A DNA stretch of 64,000 nt from Leptospira vanthielii serovar Holland str. Waz Holland = ATCC 700522 (lineage in GTDB: Bacteria; Spirochaetota; Leptospiria; Leptospirales; Leptospiraceae): the NCBI RefSeq assembly GCF_000332455.1, contig NZ_AOGY02000024.1, forward strand, positions 62,001 through 126,000. The letters run 5' to 3'. The notes under the pieces were generated by a model. The model saw only the letters and a program-made list of their open reading frames with translations. It was not told the origin of the DNA and ran no database searches. The position numbers and the translations under genes were made by a program. This document shows positions 17,131 through 25,994 of this stretch, one piece after another. The first letter of the stretch is position 1, and every line of letters starts with the position of its first letter.

Positions 17131-18159
17131 ATGAGATTTCTCCTCCTCATTTTATTATTCCTTATTTGGATTCCTTCATCGGGATGGGCGTTGCATGCTC
17201 AGGTAGTTTGTTTGGGCGGAGAATGCTCCCATATCCCCAGAGAATTTCAAATTTTGGGGAACTTTGCGGAGCCTGTTTTTGATAGAATATATACTAACGG
17301 TTTTCTTCGTTCTATGGGGGAAAATGCCGTTTTACAAAATTTGAATTCTAACCAATCGGGTGGAACCAGTGTAAGTCGTTACCGGTTGGGGCTTGGATAT
17401 ACAATATCACAAGGTCAGGCTAAGGCGCGAAATTTATATTATGAAAATTCCGAACTAAGGACTTTACCAAAACTTGGAGTAGCTGCATCACCTGCATTCA
17501 GTTTTACGGCCAATTTAGGCGAATGGATCGGTGGTTCTTTAGCCAAACAATGGAATCTCACAACGCATTTTTTTCCCTATGAGTTCTGGGAATCCAATAT
17601 TCCTTTTGTAAAAATTCGCAATACAGAAGTGAACGGACGTGTCACTAATTTTGGTGCTGTCCTTCGTTACTTTCCTATTGATTCTGGATTTTCTTTTGGA
17701 ATGGGAATTTTCCAAACCAATCAAGATATCTATTTAAGCTCTTATGATCGAAGGCCCACTCAATTTAGAATTGATGGTGATAAACGACGTTGGATTGGTC
17801 AGAATGATTTGTTTTACCAATCGAGAATAACCTCTGGTTCCTTAGATATAAAATACAACTTCACCATTGGATTTTTATCCATTGTACCTGGTTTAGGTTT
17901 TGTATATAATCATGGTTATACGGCTATTCGGGCCAGTCGGTTTGCAGCAATTTCTAGAATGGAAAATCCTGATGACTTTGACTCTGATCCCAGTGCCATC
18001 GGGATCCGTCTCACCACAAGGCATAATCATAGATCAGGCTTCGGGTATGGAAGTTTAGGACTTCAAATAGGTATGGGAGATTTTAGTCTAATGACAGAGT
18101 TCATGACAGGGAAAGACATCCAGTCGATTAACCTTTCCCTGCAAAAAAATTTTAAGTAG
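17131..18159 (+). CDS. Hypothetical outer membrane beta-barrel-like protein
   Basis: 342 residues with a signal peptide (about 1-21, MRFLLLILLFLIW start). The mature sequence has a pair of cysteines near the N-terminus (VVCLGGECS) and many alternating hydrophobic/polar strands rich in Gly, Phe, Tyr and Asn, for example YRLGLGYTI, GFGYGSLGLQIGMG and SINLSLQKNF at the end. This is the pattern of an outer membrane barrel of about 12-16 strands. The last residue is Lys after Phe, close to the usual C-terminal aromatic. It stands alone between rdgB and ybiT, with which it converges by 8 bp of overlap. No family was recognised. Confidence 0.65.
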   Translation: MRFLLLILLFLIWIPSSGWALHAQVVCLGGECSHIPREFQILGNFAEPVFDRIYTNGFLRSMGENAVLQNLNSNQSGGTSVSRYRLGLGYTISQGQAKARNLYYENSELRTLPKLGVAASPAFSFTANLGEWIGGSLAKQWNLTTHFFPYEFWESNIPFVKIRNTEVNGRVTNFGAVLRYFPIDSGFSFGMGIFQTNQDIYLSSYDRRPTQFRIDGDKRRWIGQNDLFYQSRITSGSLDIKYNFTIGFLSIVPGLGFVYNHGYTAIRASRFAAISRMENPDDFDSDPSAIGIRLTTRHNHRSGFGYGSLGLQIGMGDFSLMTEFMTGKDIQSINLSLQKNFK

Positions 18160-19792
18160 CGAGAATCGCACCACCAGTGAGACGTTTGTAGAAATCGTTT
18201 CCTTCCCTGTCCAAAAACTCTTCGTAGTTTCCTTTGAAGTCTTTGATTCCTTCTGGGGTCACTTCGATGATTCTTGTACAAAGAGAAGAGATAAATTCCC
18301 TATCGTGGGAAACAAGGATCACTGTCCCTTCAAACAAAGATAAGGCGTAGTTTAGGGCTTCAATGGTTTCCAAATCCAAGTGGTTCGTTGGTTCATCCAG
18401 TGCAATGACATTGTCACAAGCAAGGATCATCTTTCCAATGATCATTCGTGATTTTTCCCCACCGGAAAGAACAGTTGTAGATTTGTTCGCCATATCCCCA
18501 GAAAAAAGCATTCGACCGAGGATGGCACGAATTTCTTGAACTTCTGTTCCTTGCGGAGAGTTACGTAACAACCATTCTACGAGAGTATCTGCATCTGGTT
18601 CCATCGCCTCACGGTGATCTTGTGGAAAAAAGGAAGTTTCTACGGAATCTCCCCATTTCACCTGACCAGAATCTGGTTCTATTTTTTTAAGTAACATTTT
18701 GAGTAGTGTGGTTTTACCAACACCGTTGGTTCCTACAATTCCTACTTTTTCCCCTTTGGTGATGGAGGTACTAAATTCTTTGATGACTGGTTTCCCATCA
18801 TAAGACTTAGAAATGTTAATGGCTTCAAACACATCCTTTCCTAGTGTTCGTTTTGCTTTGAAACGAATATAAGGTGCCACACGAGAAGATGGTTTTACAT
18901 CGACCATCTCACCTTTAATTTTTTCTATCATCTTTTGACGAGAAGTGGCTTGTTTGGATTTACTGGCGTTGGCAGAGAATCTGGAAACAAACTCTTGTAA
19001 GTCGGCAATTTTTTCTTTTGCCCGTTTACTATCACTCATTAACTGCTCGCGTGTTTGTTCTGCGGCAATCATAAAGTCGTCATAATTTCCAGGGAACACT
19101 CGAATGGTATTGTAATCCAAGTCGGCGATATGAGTGGCAACGGAATTGATGAAGTGACGGTCGTGGGAGATTACAATGACCACACCTTCATAATTGATAA
19201 GGAGTTCTTCCAACCAGTGGATGGTTTTGATATCTAAGTGGTTCGTTGGTTCGTCCAAAAGAAGGACATCGGGTTTTAAAAATAAAACTTGGGCGAGAAG
19301 TACTCGGAGTTTGAAACCGCCGGTAAGAAAATTCAAAGGTCGGTTATGGGCTGTTGTAGGGATCCCTAGGCCTTCCAGAAGCTCTCCTGCCACGGATTCG
19401 GCCTCATACCCACCCATATCGGCGAAAATTTCCTCAATCTCGGAGATTCGCATTCCGTCTTCATCGGTCATGTCCTCTTTGGCGTAGATGGCTTCTCGTT
19501 CCGACATGACACTCCAAAGTTCAGGATTTCCCCGTAGAACTGTGCCAAGGACCGTCTCATTTTCGTATTCGTAGTGGTCCTGTTTCAAATATCCGACCTT
19601 AACGTCCTTGTCGAGAGCGACAGAACCGGCCGATGGCTGTAAAATACCGGCTAAAACCTTCATAAAGGTCGATTTTCCAGAACCATTGGCTCCGATCAGA
19701 CCGTAACGGCATTCCGGTTTGAATTTAATGGATACGTTTTCGAAAAGAGGTTTTTTCCCGAAGGAGACTGTAATGCCGCTAGCTTGGATCAT
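18152..19792 (-). CDS. ybiT: ABC-F translation factor, YbiT type
   Basis: 546 residues with two ATP-binding cassettes and no membrane segment. ABC-F proteins bind the ribosomal E site and relieve stalls. Walker A motifs GANGSGKST (about 34-42) and GTNGVGKTT (about 357-365) are intact. The first signature is LTGGFKLR and the second LSGGEKSR; both Walker B motifs read LDEPTNHLD. The interdomain linker has SRFSANASKSKQATSRQ, which matches E. coli YbiT closely, and the start MIQASGITVSFGKKPLFENV also aligns with it. The C-terminal segment after the second cassette is short. The gene ends by overlapping the convergent membrane barrel gene. Confidence 0.92.
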   Translation of the reverse strand: MIQASGITVSFGKKPLFENVSIKFKPECRYGLIGANGSGKSTFMKVLAGILQPSAGSVALDKDVKVGYLKQDHYEYENETVLGTVLRGNPELWSVMSEREAIYAKEDMTDEDGMRISEIEEIFADMGGYEAESVAGELLEGLGIPTTAHNRPLNFLTGGFKLRVLLAQVLFLKPDVLLLDEPTNHLDIKTIHWLEELLINYEGVVIVISHDRHFINSVATHIADLDYNTIRVFPGNYDDFMIAAEQTREQLMSDSKRAKEKIADLQEFVSRFSANASKSKQATSRQKMIEKIKGEMVDVKPSSRVAPYIRFKAKRTLGKDVFEAINISKSYDGKPVIKEFSTSITKGEKVGIVGTNGVGKTTLLKMLLKKIEPDSGQVKWGDSVETSFFPQDHREAMEPDADTLVEWLLRNSPQGTEVQEIRAILGRMLFSGDMANKSTTVLSGGEKSRMIIGKMILACDNVIALDEPTNHLDLETIEALNYALSLFEGTVILVSHDREFISSLCTRIIEVTPEGIKDFKGNYEEFLDREGNDFYKRLTGGAILAT

Positions 19793-19842
19793 AAGTCAAT
19801 TTTCTAAGGGAATCGGAGGTTTCAACCGACATTTCGTATGGT

Positions 19843-21699
19843 ATGGCACGGATTCTCATCATCATTCTCCTCCTTTTCGGGAACGGGCTCATAAGCTCGC
19901 AAAGTGTAAAAAATGGAATCCAGGTTTTGGAGGGGGACCTCCTGAATACGGGCCATCTCCTCCGCACGGACAAACAGGTTTTTCGCATTAGTGGTGGTGT
20001 TTTACAGGAAGAGTTGGCATATTTGGCAGGAAAAAAGATACGGATGTTATGCGACGTCCAAGGGGAGACCTGCAGCCCTATTCGTTACGAGATGGAACCT
20101 TTTGAATCTGGCAAAACTCCAGATTGGACATTGAAAAAAATCCCTCGTTACGTAACTGGGGGCCTTTTTTCTTTCAACCCGCAGTGTACACCTGATGGCA
20201 AAATTTTATTTTGGACGGCCCTCATTCGCGAAGGGGGAAGATCCACTCAAAAAATTTGGGCCGCCAAACGAGACCAATACGGATTTTGGATGCAGGGAGA
20301 ACAACTTCCGACACCACTCAACAATCGTTTTCCTTCTGCTGTGATTTCGGCTTTACCCGGTGGGAACGAACTATTTGTATTTGGTAATTTTGGGGAAGAG
20401 GAGATGTTGGATAACCTGAAAAAAGAGATGGTATACAAATCTCAAATTGCCTCTAGGGAAGCACAGAACCCAAAAGAGTTTCATCTTGTCCTGACTAAGT
20501 TAGAAACAGAATATAAGGAACGATCTGAAAAAATTCAAAATCGTGCTCCGCTGTACAAAACACATAGAACCGAATCGGGTTGGTCAATGCCTTCCCCCAT
20601 TAATTTCCCTAGTTTTTATAATTGGTATAGAAAAGCAGACAATCCCAACCAACAGGTGTTTGGTGGATCGGCTTTGGCATCCAGTGGTCGGACACTGATT
20701 TATTCTGCCCAACAAAAGAAAAATTTTGGTAAGTTAGATTTGTATGTAAGTTTACAAAATGATGCCGGTATATTTGAAGAAGGAATTAATTTAGGAAACA
20801 CTTTGAATACTGGAGAAGAGGAGATGGCACCTTTTCTTGGTCCAGATGACAAAACATTATACTTCTCTTCGTCTGGAAGAAAAGAAGGGATTTCCATCTT
20901 TATCTCTAGAAGGTTAAATGATTCTTGGACTTCTTGGTCAGAACCACAAGAGTTATCTTCTAACCTAAGAGGTGTTAACTTCTTTAGTATCCCAGCTGTT
21001 GGGAACTGGGCCTATATGTCCAGAGAAGGGGAATTGTATATGGCCGCCATCCCTCACCACTTCCAACCAGAACCTGTGGTTGTGATTAAAGGAAAAGTGG
21101 TCGATGAAGAGGGAAAACCACTTTCGGCTTTTGTGTTGTATGAATCTTTAAACAGAAAAAAATCCATTGGTTCGACTGTCAGTGATCCGGCGACTGGTGA
21201 GTTTAGTATCATCCTTCCTTACGATGAGAATTATGGTTTTTATGGAGAAAAAGAAGGATACCTTCCTGTTTCACAAAACCTGAATTTGGTGGGCAAAGAA
21301 AAAGAAGACAAAGAAAAAACTGTCCTTCTAATCCTTCCAAAACTAAAGAAAGGAAATCAAATTGTGATGAACAATTTGTTCTTCGCCTTCAGGTCATCGG
21401 AGTTAACCAAGGAATCGGAGCCGGAACTAGACAGATTGGCAGGAATCCTCCGAAAATCAGCCAATTTGAAGATCCTCATCGAAGGGCATACGGACAATGT
21501 AGGAACAAAATCTGCCAACCAAAAGTTATCACTCGAAAGAGCAAATTCGGTTGCTAATTATTTGAAGTCTAAACATAAAATAGAAGAATCACGAATTGCG
21601 ATCGTAGGTCATGGTCCTCAGGTGCCCATTGCAGACAATTTGACCGAAGAAGGTCGTGGGACGAACCGAAGGGTAGTCTTTAAAATTTCGGAAGAGTAA
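19843..21699 (+). CDS. OmpA-family protein with PD40 propeller-like and carboxypeptidase-regulatory-like domains
   Basis: 618 residues with a signal peptide (about 1-20). The central part (about 100-400) has PD40/WD40-like repeats, for example DDKTLYFSSSGRKEGISIF, suggesting a TolB-like beta propeller. Residues about 408-475 (VIKGKVVDEEGKPLSAFVLY) form a carboxypeptidase regulatory-like beta sandwich. The C-terminus (about 505-618) is an OmpA peptidoglycan-binding domain, with FFAFRSSEL, LIEGHTDNVGTKSANQ and ERGTNRRV-like GRGTNRRVVFKI. It would link the outer membrane or periplasm to the cell wall. It heads an operon with two further envelope genes at 3-nt spacing and ATGA overlap. Confidence 0.85.
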   Translation: MARILIIILLLFGNGLISSQSVKNGIQVLEGDLLNTGHLLRTDKQVFRISGGVLQEELAYLAGKKIRMLCDVQGETCSPIRYEMEPFESGKTPDWTLKKIPRYVTGGLFSFNPQCTPDGKILFWTALIREGGRSTQKIWAAKRDQYGFWMQGEQLPTPLNNRFPSAVISALPGGNELFVFGNFGEEEMLDNLKKEMVYKSQIASREAQNPKEFHLVLTKLETEYKERSEKIQNRAPLYKTHRTESGWSMPSPINFPSFYNWYRKADNPNQQVFGGSALASSGRTLIYSAQQKKNFGKLDLYVSLQNDAGIFEEGINLGNTLNTGEEEMAPFLGPDDKTLYFSSSGRKEGISIFISRRLNDSWTSWSEPQELSSNLRGVNFFSIPAVGNWAYMSREGELYMAAIPHHFQPEPVVVIKGKVVDEEGKPLSAFVLYESLNRKKSIGSTVSDPATGEFSIILPYDENYGFYGEKEGYLPVSQNLNLVGKEKEDKEKTVLLILPKLKKGNQIVMNNLFFAFRSSELTKESEPELDRLAGILRKSANLKILIEGHTDNVGTKSANQKLSLERANSVANYLKSKHKIEESRIAIVGHGPQVPIADNLTEEGRGTNRRVVFKISEE

Positions 21700-21702
21700 A
21701 AC

Positions 21703-22437
21703 GTGGATATCAAAAATATAAACATACCCAAAGTCAATGTAGACACCCAAAAGATGATGGGTGCGGTCGACGGTCTTGTAGATAAAATTCCATCACAAGT
21801 CCAAGACTTACTGAAAAAAATTGCCATCTCACTTTTTGTTTTTTTTCTTATCATGGCGATTTACGTAGGTTGGACCCATGGTTGGGAAAATGCCAAACCT
21901 CAAGGGATGCAACTGGCCCAAGACACTAGAAGTTTATTTCTTACCGAAATTGAAAGGGATTATAACAGAAAACGTAAAGATGTAAGAATGTCCGATCCTG
22001 AAGATTTAAAATACGAATCCAATCGAAAGATGCAATTTGATTTTATCAGCGAACGGGAATCAAACGGATACACTCATGACACCATTCCCGAAGAACAAGA
22101 TTTTTTGGGTAAAGAATATGATTTTAGAAATCGTAAAGCCGAGGATACAACTGTTCCTCCCATCTACACTCCGTCAGGTGATGGTTTGATCCCAGCTCCG
22201 ATTGATGTGGCACCCATGCAGCCAAAAGAAAATTCTAATACGACTGGTGCAACAGAATCTGATGATGAAATCCGTATGCAAAGAATGTTAAACCGAGTTT
22301 CTGATTTGGAAAAAAAAGTGAAGGCTAAAAACGAAGAAAAGAATTTGGAGACTTTGAAATTACCCAAACCACCAGAATCGAGTGAAGGTTTGGGAAAACC
22401 GAGAGGTTTGGAACGAATTCCCAAGAATTTACGATGA
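21703..22437 (+). CDS. Hypothetical single-pass membrane protein
   Basis: 244 residues from a GTG that follows the OmpA gene by 3 bp and has GGAAGAG upstream. An amphipathic N-terminal region (1-38) precedes one helix (about 42-60, SLFVFFLIMAIYVGW). The long C-terminal part is charged, Pro-rich and partly coiled coil (about 195-225), without cysteines or enzymatic motifs. Coupling with the OmpA protein before it and the TPR protein after it suggests one envelope complex. No family recognised. Confidence 0.7.
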   Translation: MDIKNINIPKVNVDTQKMMGAVDGLVDKIPSQVQDLLKKIAISLFVFFLIMAIYVGWTHGWENAKPQGMQLAQDTRSLFLTEIERDYNRKRKDVRMSDPEDLKYESNRKMQFDFISERESNGYTHDTIPEEQDFLGKEYDFRNRKAEDTTVPPIYTPSGDGLIPAPIDVAPMQPKENSNTTGATESDDEIRMQRMLNRVSDLEKKVKAKNEEKNLETLKLPKPPESSEGLGKPRGLERIPKNLR

Positions 22438-23465
22438 ATGGTAACCCTTTGTTTTTTACTTCTAGGTTTCGAGTTTTGATCTCTAAGTCCGGTTTCCTTG
22501 TAATCGTCTTATTTCCTCTTTTGAGTATAGGTCTTTTTTTTCCACTCCATGCTCAAACTAATGAATTGTTTTTGCCATTTCCTGAAACTTGGAACAAAGA
22601 TACGGCTAATTCTGGAATGGAACCCACTGCTTCCAGTAGTCCCACAAATTCGAATGTAAGTGCTAAACCAAACACAAATTCTAACTCCAGTGTCAGTTCA
22701 AATTCCCAATCTCTGTCAACTACATCTACAGAAACAAATGGGGAAACACCAGGGTCTTCTCTTGCTTCCAACAACCAAACCTCCGTTACAACCAAATCAA
22801 AACCAGTAGAGAAGAAGAAAAAAAAGAAGGAAGTGGTCGATCCGTCACAAGCATCTTTCCAAAAAGGAAAGGCTTATTTAACAAGGGACCAAAAGAAGTC
22901 CGCCGAATCCGAGTTTGCTGATTCCTATGGAAAAGAAGGGGAAGCAGCGAAGTTTTCTCGAGTAGAAAATTCTAACCTCTTTGGTCTGGATGGAAAAGAT
23001 AAAGAATCTAGTGGTCTTGTGGAAAAACAAGAAGACCCAGATCTCAAAATCAAAACTCAGTTTGAACTCGCAAGATCTCTTGATCGTATTGGGAATCCTG
23101 ATTCAGAAGAAAAAGCCTATAAGGAATACCTAAAACTAGTGACTGAGTTTCCGAAACACCCAGAACTCACACCTAGATCGCATTATGCGGTTGCCATCCT
23201 TCTCATTCGTAAAAAGGAATTTCGTTCGGCGGCCCACCAATTGGTGAGTATCCTAAAGAATTTTAAAGAATCTGCGGAGTTCCTTCCGGCACATTATTAT
23301 TTAGGGAAAATTTACGAAAGTAGTTGGGACGAAAGGGATTTAGAACGTTCCTTAAAATACTACCAACTCTATATGAATGGAATGGAAGGAAAAACTTCAG
23401 TGCCTGGTTATGATTTTAAAAAAGAAACCCGCGAAAGACTGCGGGTTTTAGGTTCTTCGATTTAA
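22434..23465 (+). CDS. Secreted TPR-containing protein with Ser/Asn/Thr-rich linker
   Basis: 343 residues; the ATG overlaps the previous stop as ATGA. A long signal peptide or anchor (about 15-41) ends at HAQ. Residues 50-125 are a low-complexity Ser/Asn/Thr linker followed by a poly-Lys patch (EKKKKKKE). The C-terminal half (about 195-330) contains TPR-like helix pairs (FELARSLDRIG, YLKLVTEFPKHPE, AHYYLGKIYESS), similar to periplasmic YbgF/BamD-like repeats. It probably mediates protein contacts in the periplasm with the OmpA protein encoded upstream. The final codons also form a terminator for the opposing genes. Confidence 0.75.
   Translation: MNGNPLFFTSRFRVLISKSGFLVIVLFPLLSIGLFFPLHAQTNELFLPFPETWNKDTANSGMEPTASSSPTNSNVSAKPNTNSNSSVSSNSQSLSTTSTETNGETPGSSLASNNQTSVTTKSKPVEKKKKKKEVVDPSQASFQKGKAYLTRDQKKSAESEFADSYGKEGEAAKFSRVENSNLFGLDGKDKESSGLVEKQEDPDLKIKTQFELARSLDRIGNPDSEEKAYKEYLKLVTEFPKHPELTPRSHYAVAILLIRKKEFRSAAHQLVSILKNFKESAEFLPAHYYLGKIYESSWDERDLERSLKYYQLYMNGMEGKTSVPGYDFKKETRERLRVLGSSI
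23425..23448 (-). terminator. Intrinsic terminator for the leftward cheX transcript, inside the TPR gene
   Basis: AAACCCGC (23425-23432) pairs perfectly with GCGGGTTT (23441-23448) around an 8-nt loop. Read on the minus strand the stem is followed by TTTCTTTTTT, a strong T-run, 28 bp past the cheX stop. On the plus strand there are only four Ts, so leftward termination should be the stronger. Confidence 0.85.
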
Positions 23466-23475
23466 GAATTAGAAT

Positions 23476-23940
23476 TTAAGCGATCGCGACATTCACTTCG
23501 ATCCGTCCAAACTTAGAGTATAAATTGATGGAAAGTGTTGGTTTTTTGTTAAACCGAACCGATGTGTTATTTGTTTCTTGAATGTTGGGTGTAGTGATCT
23601 CCACAGATTGGCCTGCTGAGGTAAAAATATTCATCGCATTACCAGTAGTCATGTTGGCAATCTCACCGAGGATGTCTTTGTATTCGTTTTTTACATCTTC
23701 GTCAGAAAGACCAGGCACTAACTTACGAGACACTTTGTATGCAGCATCGAGGTTCATACTATAAACCACTTCACCACTAAAGGAACCCACCACACCAATG
23801 ATAATGGCAATTTCGTGGCTCGGAGTCGGTGAGTCCTTGATTCCGATTTTTCCTCGGATGAGATCCTGTTGTAACACATCGCGAAATACGATGGTGGCTG
23901 CTTCCAGGAACGGGTTGATGAAGTCGGCTTTAATTTGCAT
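23476..23940 (-). CDS. cheX: CheX-type CheY-phosphate phosphatase
   Basis: 154 residues. CheX dephosphorylates CheY-P and adjusts flagellar switching in spirochaetes. The catalytic pair of the CheC/CheX/FliY fold is visible as E93 and N96 (LGEIANMTTGNA). The N-terminal half shows the alpha-beta layout FINPFLEAATIVF and IIIGVVGSFSGEVVYSM, where glycine-rich GSFSGEV is typical. Only one ExxN motif is present, as in CheX and unlike CheC. It follows the PpiD-like gene directly with its ATG touching the stop, so they share a transcript. No other chemotaxis gene is adjacent; a chemoreceptor lies at 61040-62620. Confidence 0.87.
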   Translation of the reverse strand: MQIKADFINPFLEAATIVFRDVLQQDLIRGKIGIKDSPTPSHEIAIIIGVVGSFSGEVVYSMNLDAAYKVSRKLVPGLSDEDVKNEYKDILGEIANMTTGNAMNIFTSAGQSVEITTPNIQETNNTSVRFNKKPTLSINLYSKFGRIEVNVAIA

Positions 23941-25182
23941 TTATTCTAAAGAGAGAAGGCCTTTTTTCTCTACGTTGTATTCTGCTGCTATGGACTGGTT
24001 TATTTCAAGAAAAAAGCTAAGAAGTTGCCTTTGTTTCAGAAAATCTGCAGCCTGATCTGCGGGTTTTTTAGCTGTGGTTTGTCCGTAGGTAAGAGCACCA
24101 AATTCTACATAAACCTGTTTGTCGTTGTCAGAGAAGGGACCCACAACAGTTTTTTTGCTGAAAGGATCGTTCGCGAGGGTTTCCCAAAACTTTGCAGAGT
24201 TCGCCAAACGGTAGCTATTGCCACGGTTAGAGGTCACAAGTTTTAAGTCAGACAGAGAAACATTCGAAACCGATTCAATGGGCTGTAAAGTTTCCTCGGC
24301 AATAGCCTCTAAAGCATTAGGTTCTGAAATTTTGGAAGCGATACGGCCTTTCCATACTTCCACTTCTTTTCTTTTGCGATCAAATTTCATTTTAGAAAGC
24401 AAAAGTGGTTTTCTTGTTTCGAAACTAACAAAATTTCCAGTAGCATCTTTCGAAAGTGATCCATCTTTCTTTTCTTTTTCATACTCTTTCATGAGTTCTG
24501 CATCGGAAATATTGATTTTGGCTTCGACGGCATTCAACAAGTTGACCTCAGAAATGGCCACAATTCGAAAAGAAATTTTGGCACGTTTGGCCTCGTCTTC
24601 CAACTCAACTTCGTTTTCGGTGGGAGCGAGTGGTTGTTCCAAAAAGTTGGGAAAAAGAGCATACCCAGTGGCAGAATCGATTCGGTAGTTCATCGGTGCC
24701 GAACGGTAGATTTGTTGGTAAATTTCTGTCAGAGAACGAGAATCTTCTTCTCCATATCCTGCTTGGGAAACGGATTCCTTGTGCACTTCACGTGCTTGTT
24801 TGGACATTTCCCGTTTGATACTGATCTCAGATACTTGGAAACCAACGGACGTGGCAATGTCGTTGGCAATATAAATTTCTCGAACGGTAGAATAAGCACA
24901 GGAGTTGAGAAGTTCAGGATTTTGAGCTGTTTCTCTTCCGTATTGTTGGTATCTGTAGTAACAATCTCGTTTGGCGGCGTTGAAGTAATCCACGGGAATG
25001 CTTTTGCCTGCAATGGTACCGGCTTTGGTCGAATTTTGGCCTGTGATGGCACCCATAAAACTTTGTTCCGCATCACCAGGTAAAAAAGTAATGATAAGGG
25101 TTCCGACCAAAATGAATAAAAAGAGGGCAATAATCGTACGATAGATTTTTTCTTTGAGGGTAGAGGGTTCTTCTTCGAACAT
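23941..25182 (-). CDS. Membrane-anchored SurA-N/PpiD-like foldase without visible PPIase domain
   Basis: 413 residues from the ATG at 25182. The frame continues to a TTG at 25233, but that would leave 13 bp between two divergent starts, too little for promoters, so the ATG is preferred. One N-terminal helix (about 14-36, IIALFLFILVGTLIITF) is followed by a periplasmic helical region in which AGTIAGKSIPVDYFNAA resembles the SurA/PpiD N-terminal chaperone module. The remaining sequence is charged, helical and lacks a parvulin or FKBP motif, so it probably acts as a chaperone rather than an isomerase. It is cotranscribed with cheX. Assignment moderate. Confidence 0.6.
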   Translation of the reverse strand: MFEEEPSTLKEKIYRTIIALFLFILVGTLIITFLPGDAEQSFMGAITGQNSTKAGTIAGKSIPVDYFNAAKRDCYYRYQQYGRETAQNPELLNSCAYSTVREIYIANDIATSVGFQVSEISIKREMSKQAREVHKESVSQAGYGEEDSRSLTEIYQQIYRSAPMNYRIDSATGYALFPNFLEQPLAPTENEVELEDEAKRAKISFRIVAISEVNLLNAVEAKINISDAELMKEYEKEKKDGSLSKDATGNFVSFETRKPLLLSKMKFDRKRKEVEVWKGRIASKISEPNALEAIAEETLQPIESVSNVSLSDLKLVTSNRGNSYRLANSAKFWETLANDPFSKKTVVGPFSDNDKQVYVEFGALTYGQTTAKKPADQAADFLKQRQLLSFFLEINQSIAAEYNVEKKGLLSLE

Positions 25183-25246
25183 AAAGGAAGCGTTTCCGTT
25201 TCCGAAACCCTTGTAAAGAAAAAATGTAATCAAGGGATTCGTCGTT

Positions 25247-25915
25247 TTGCAAGATAATGTAGGTAGTATGTTGTTTGCTGCATTTGCTATGATTCTTGTG
25301 GGTGTCCTATGTTTCTTGTACGTAGCCCTTTCTCCGCAGAAATCGAAACCTACGGCATACCCACCACGAAAAGCACAGGGCTCTGGCCAGTACCGAATGC
25401 CCCAAGGCCCCTCGGTGTCTCCCCAACTGGATGAACGAATCCGAAAAGAACGTGCGATTTCTGATGACCGTCATATTTCCTATTCTTTGCCCGAAGAAGT
25501 GACACCTTCTGTGGTCCAAAAATCCGAAGTTCTGCTCCCAACAGGGGATGGAAGTTTGGAACAAGAACCACCGACTCCTAAAGAAAGCAGATTCCAAATT
25601 GAAGGGACTTTGTTTTTGGATTATTCCGGTAAACTTACGTTTGGTGAGGAATCTTCTGATATCGATTCGCTGGAAGATGGACTAAAAAATTTCAAACGAA
25701 TTGGTTCGGGAAGTTTACGTGAGGAAAATGGAAAGTTTTTATTTCATTCCGGAAATGTAACCTACACCTACACTCCCGAAGAATTGGAACAAGTGGTCCT
25801 ACATAACCAAGGGATTGTATTTCTTTTGAAGGATACAAAGGCCCCAAAACCTGTATTTTTTACAAAAGACATCGATACATTCAAAGACTTTCTAAAACAA
25901 GCTGCTTTAGTTTAA
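25247..25915 (+). CDS. Hypothetical single-pass membrane protein
   Basis: 222 residues from TTG 25247, which has AAGGGA 9 bp upstream; an ATG at 25268 is the alternative. One helix (about 9-30) is followed by a Pro/Ser-rich linker (35-115) and a folded C-terminal domain (about 118-222) with strands RFQIEGTLFLDYSGKLTFG and GKFLFHSGNVTYTYTPEEL. No known family is recognised. It diverges from the PpiD-like gene and has about 80 bp of noncoding DNA after it, in which no hairpin with a T-run was seen. Confidence 0.65.
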   Translation: MQDNVGSMLFAAFAMILVGVLCFLYVALSPQKSKPTAYPPRKAQGSGQYRMPQGPSVSPQLDERIRKERAISDDRHISYSLPEEVTPSVVQKSEVLLPTGDGSLEQEPPTPKESRFQIEGTLFLDYSGKLTFGEESSDIDSLEDGLKNFKRIGSGSLREENGKFLFHSGNVTYTYTPEELEQVVLHNQGIVFLLKDTKAPKPVFFTKDIDTFKDFLKQAALV

Positions 25916-25994
25916 AAATTAAAAAAGATTGTTTCCACCACTTTTTAAAATAACAAATCACCACTGAAATTCAAACTATAATGTTTTTGGTTCT

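Noticed and set aside
22641..22820. Repetitive Ser/Asn/Thr sequence in the TPR gene
   Set aside because: Low-complexity linker in a normal gene, not a repeat element or array.
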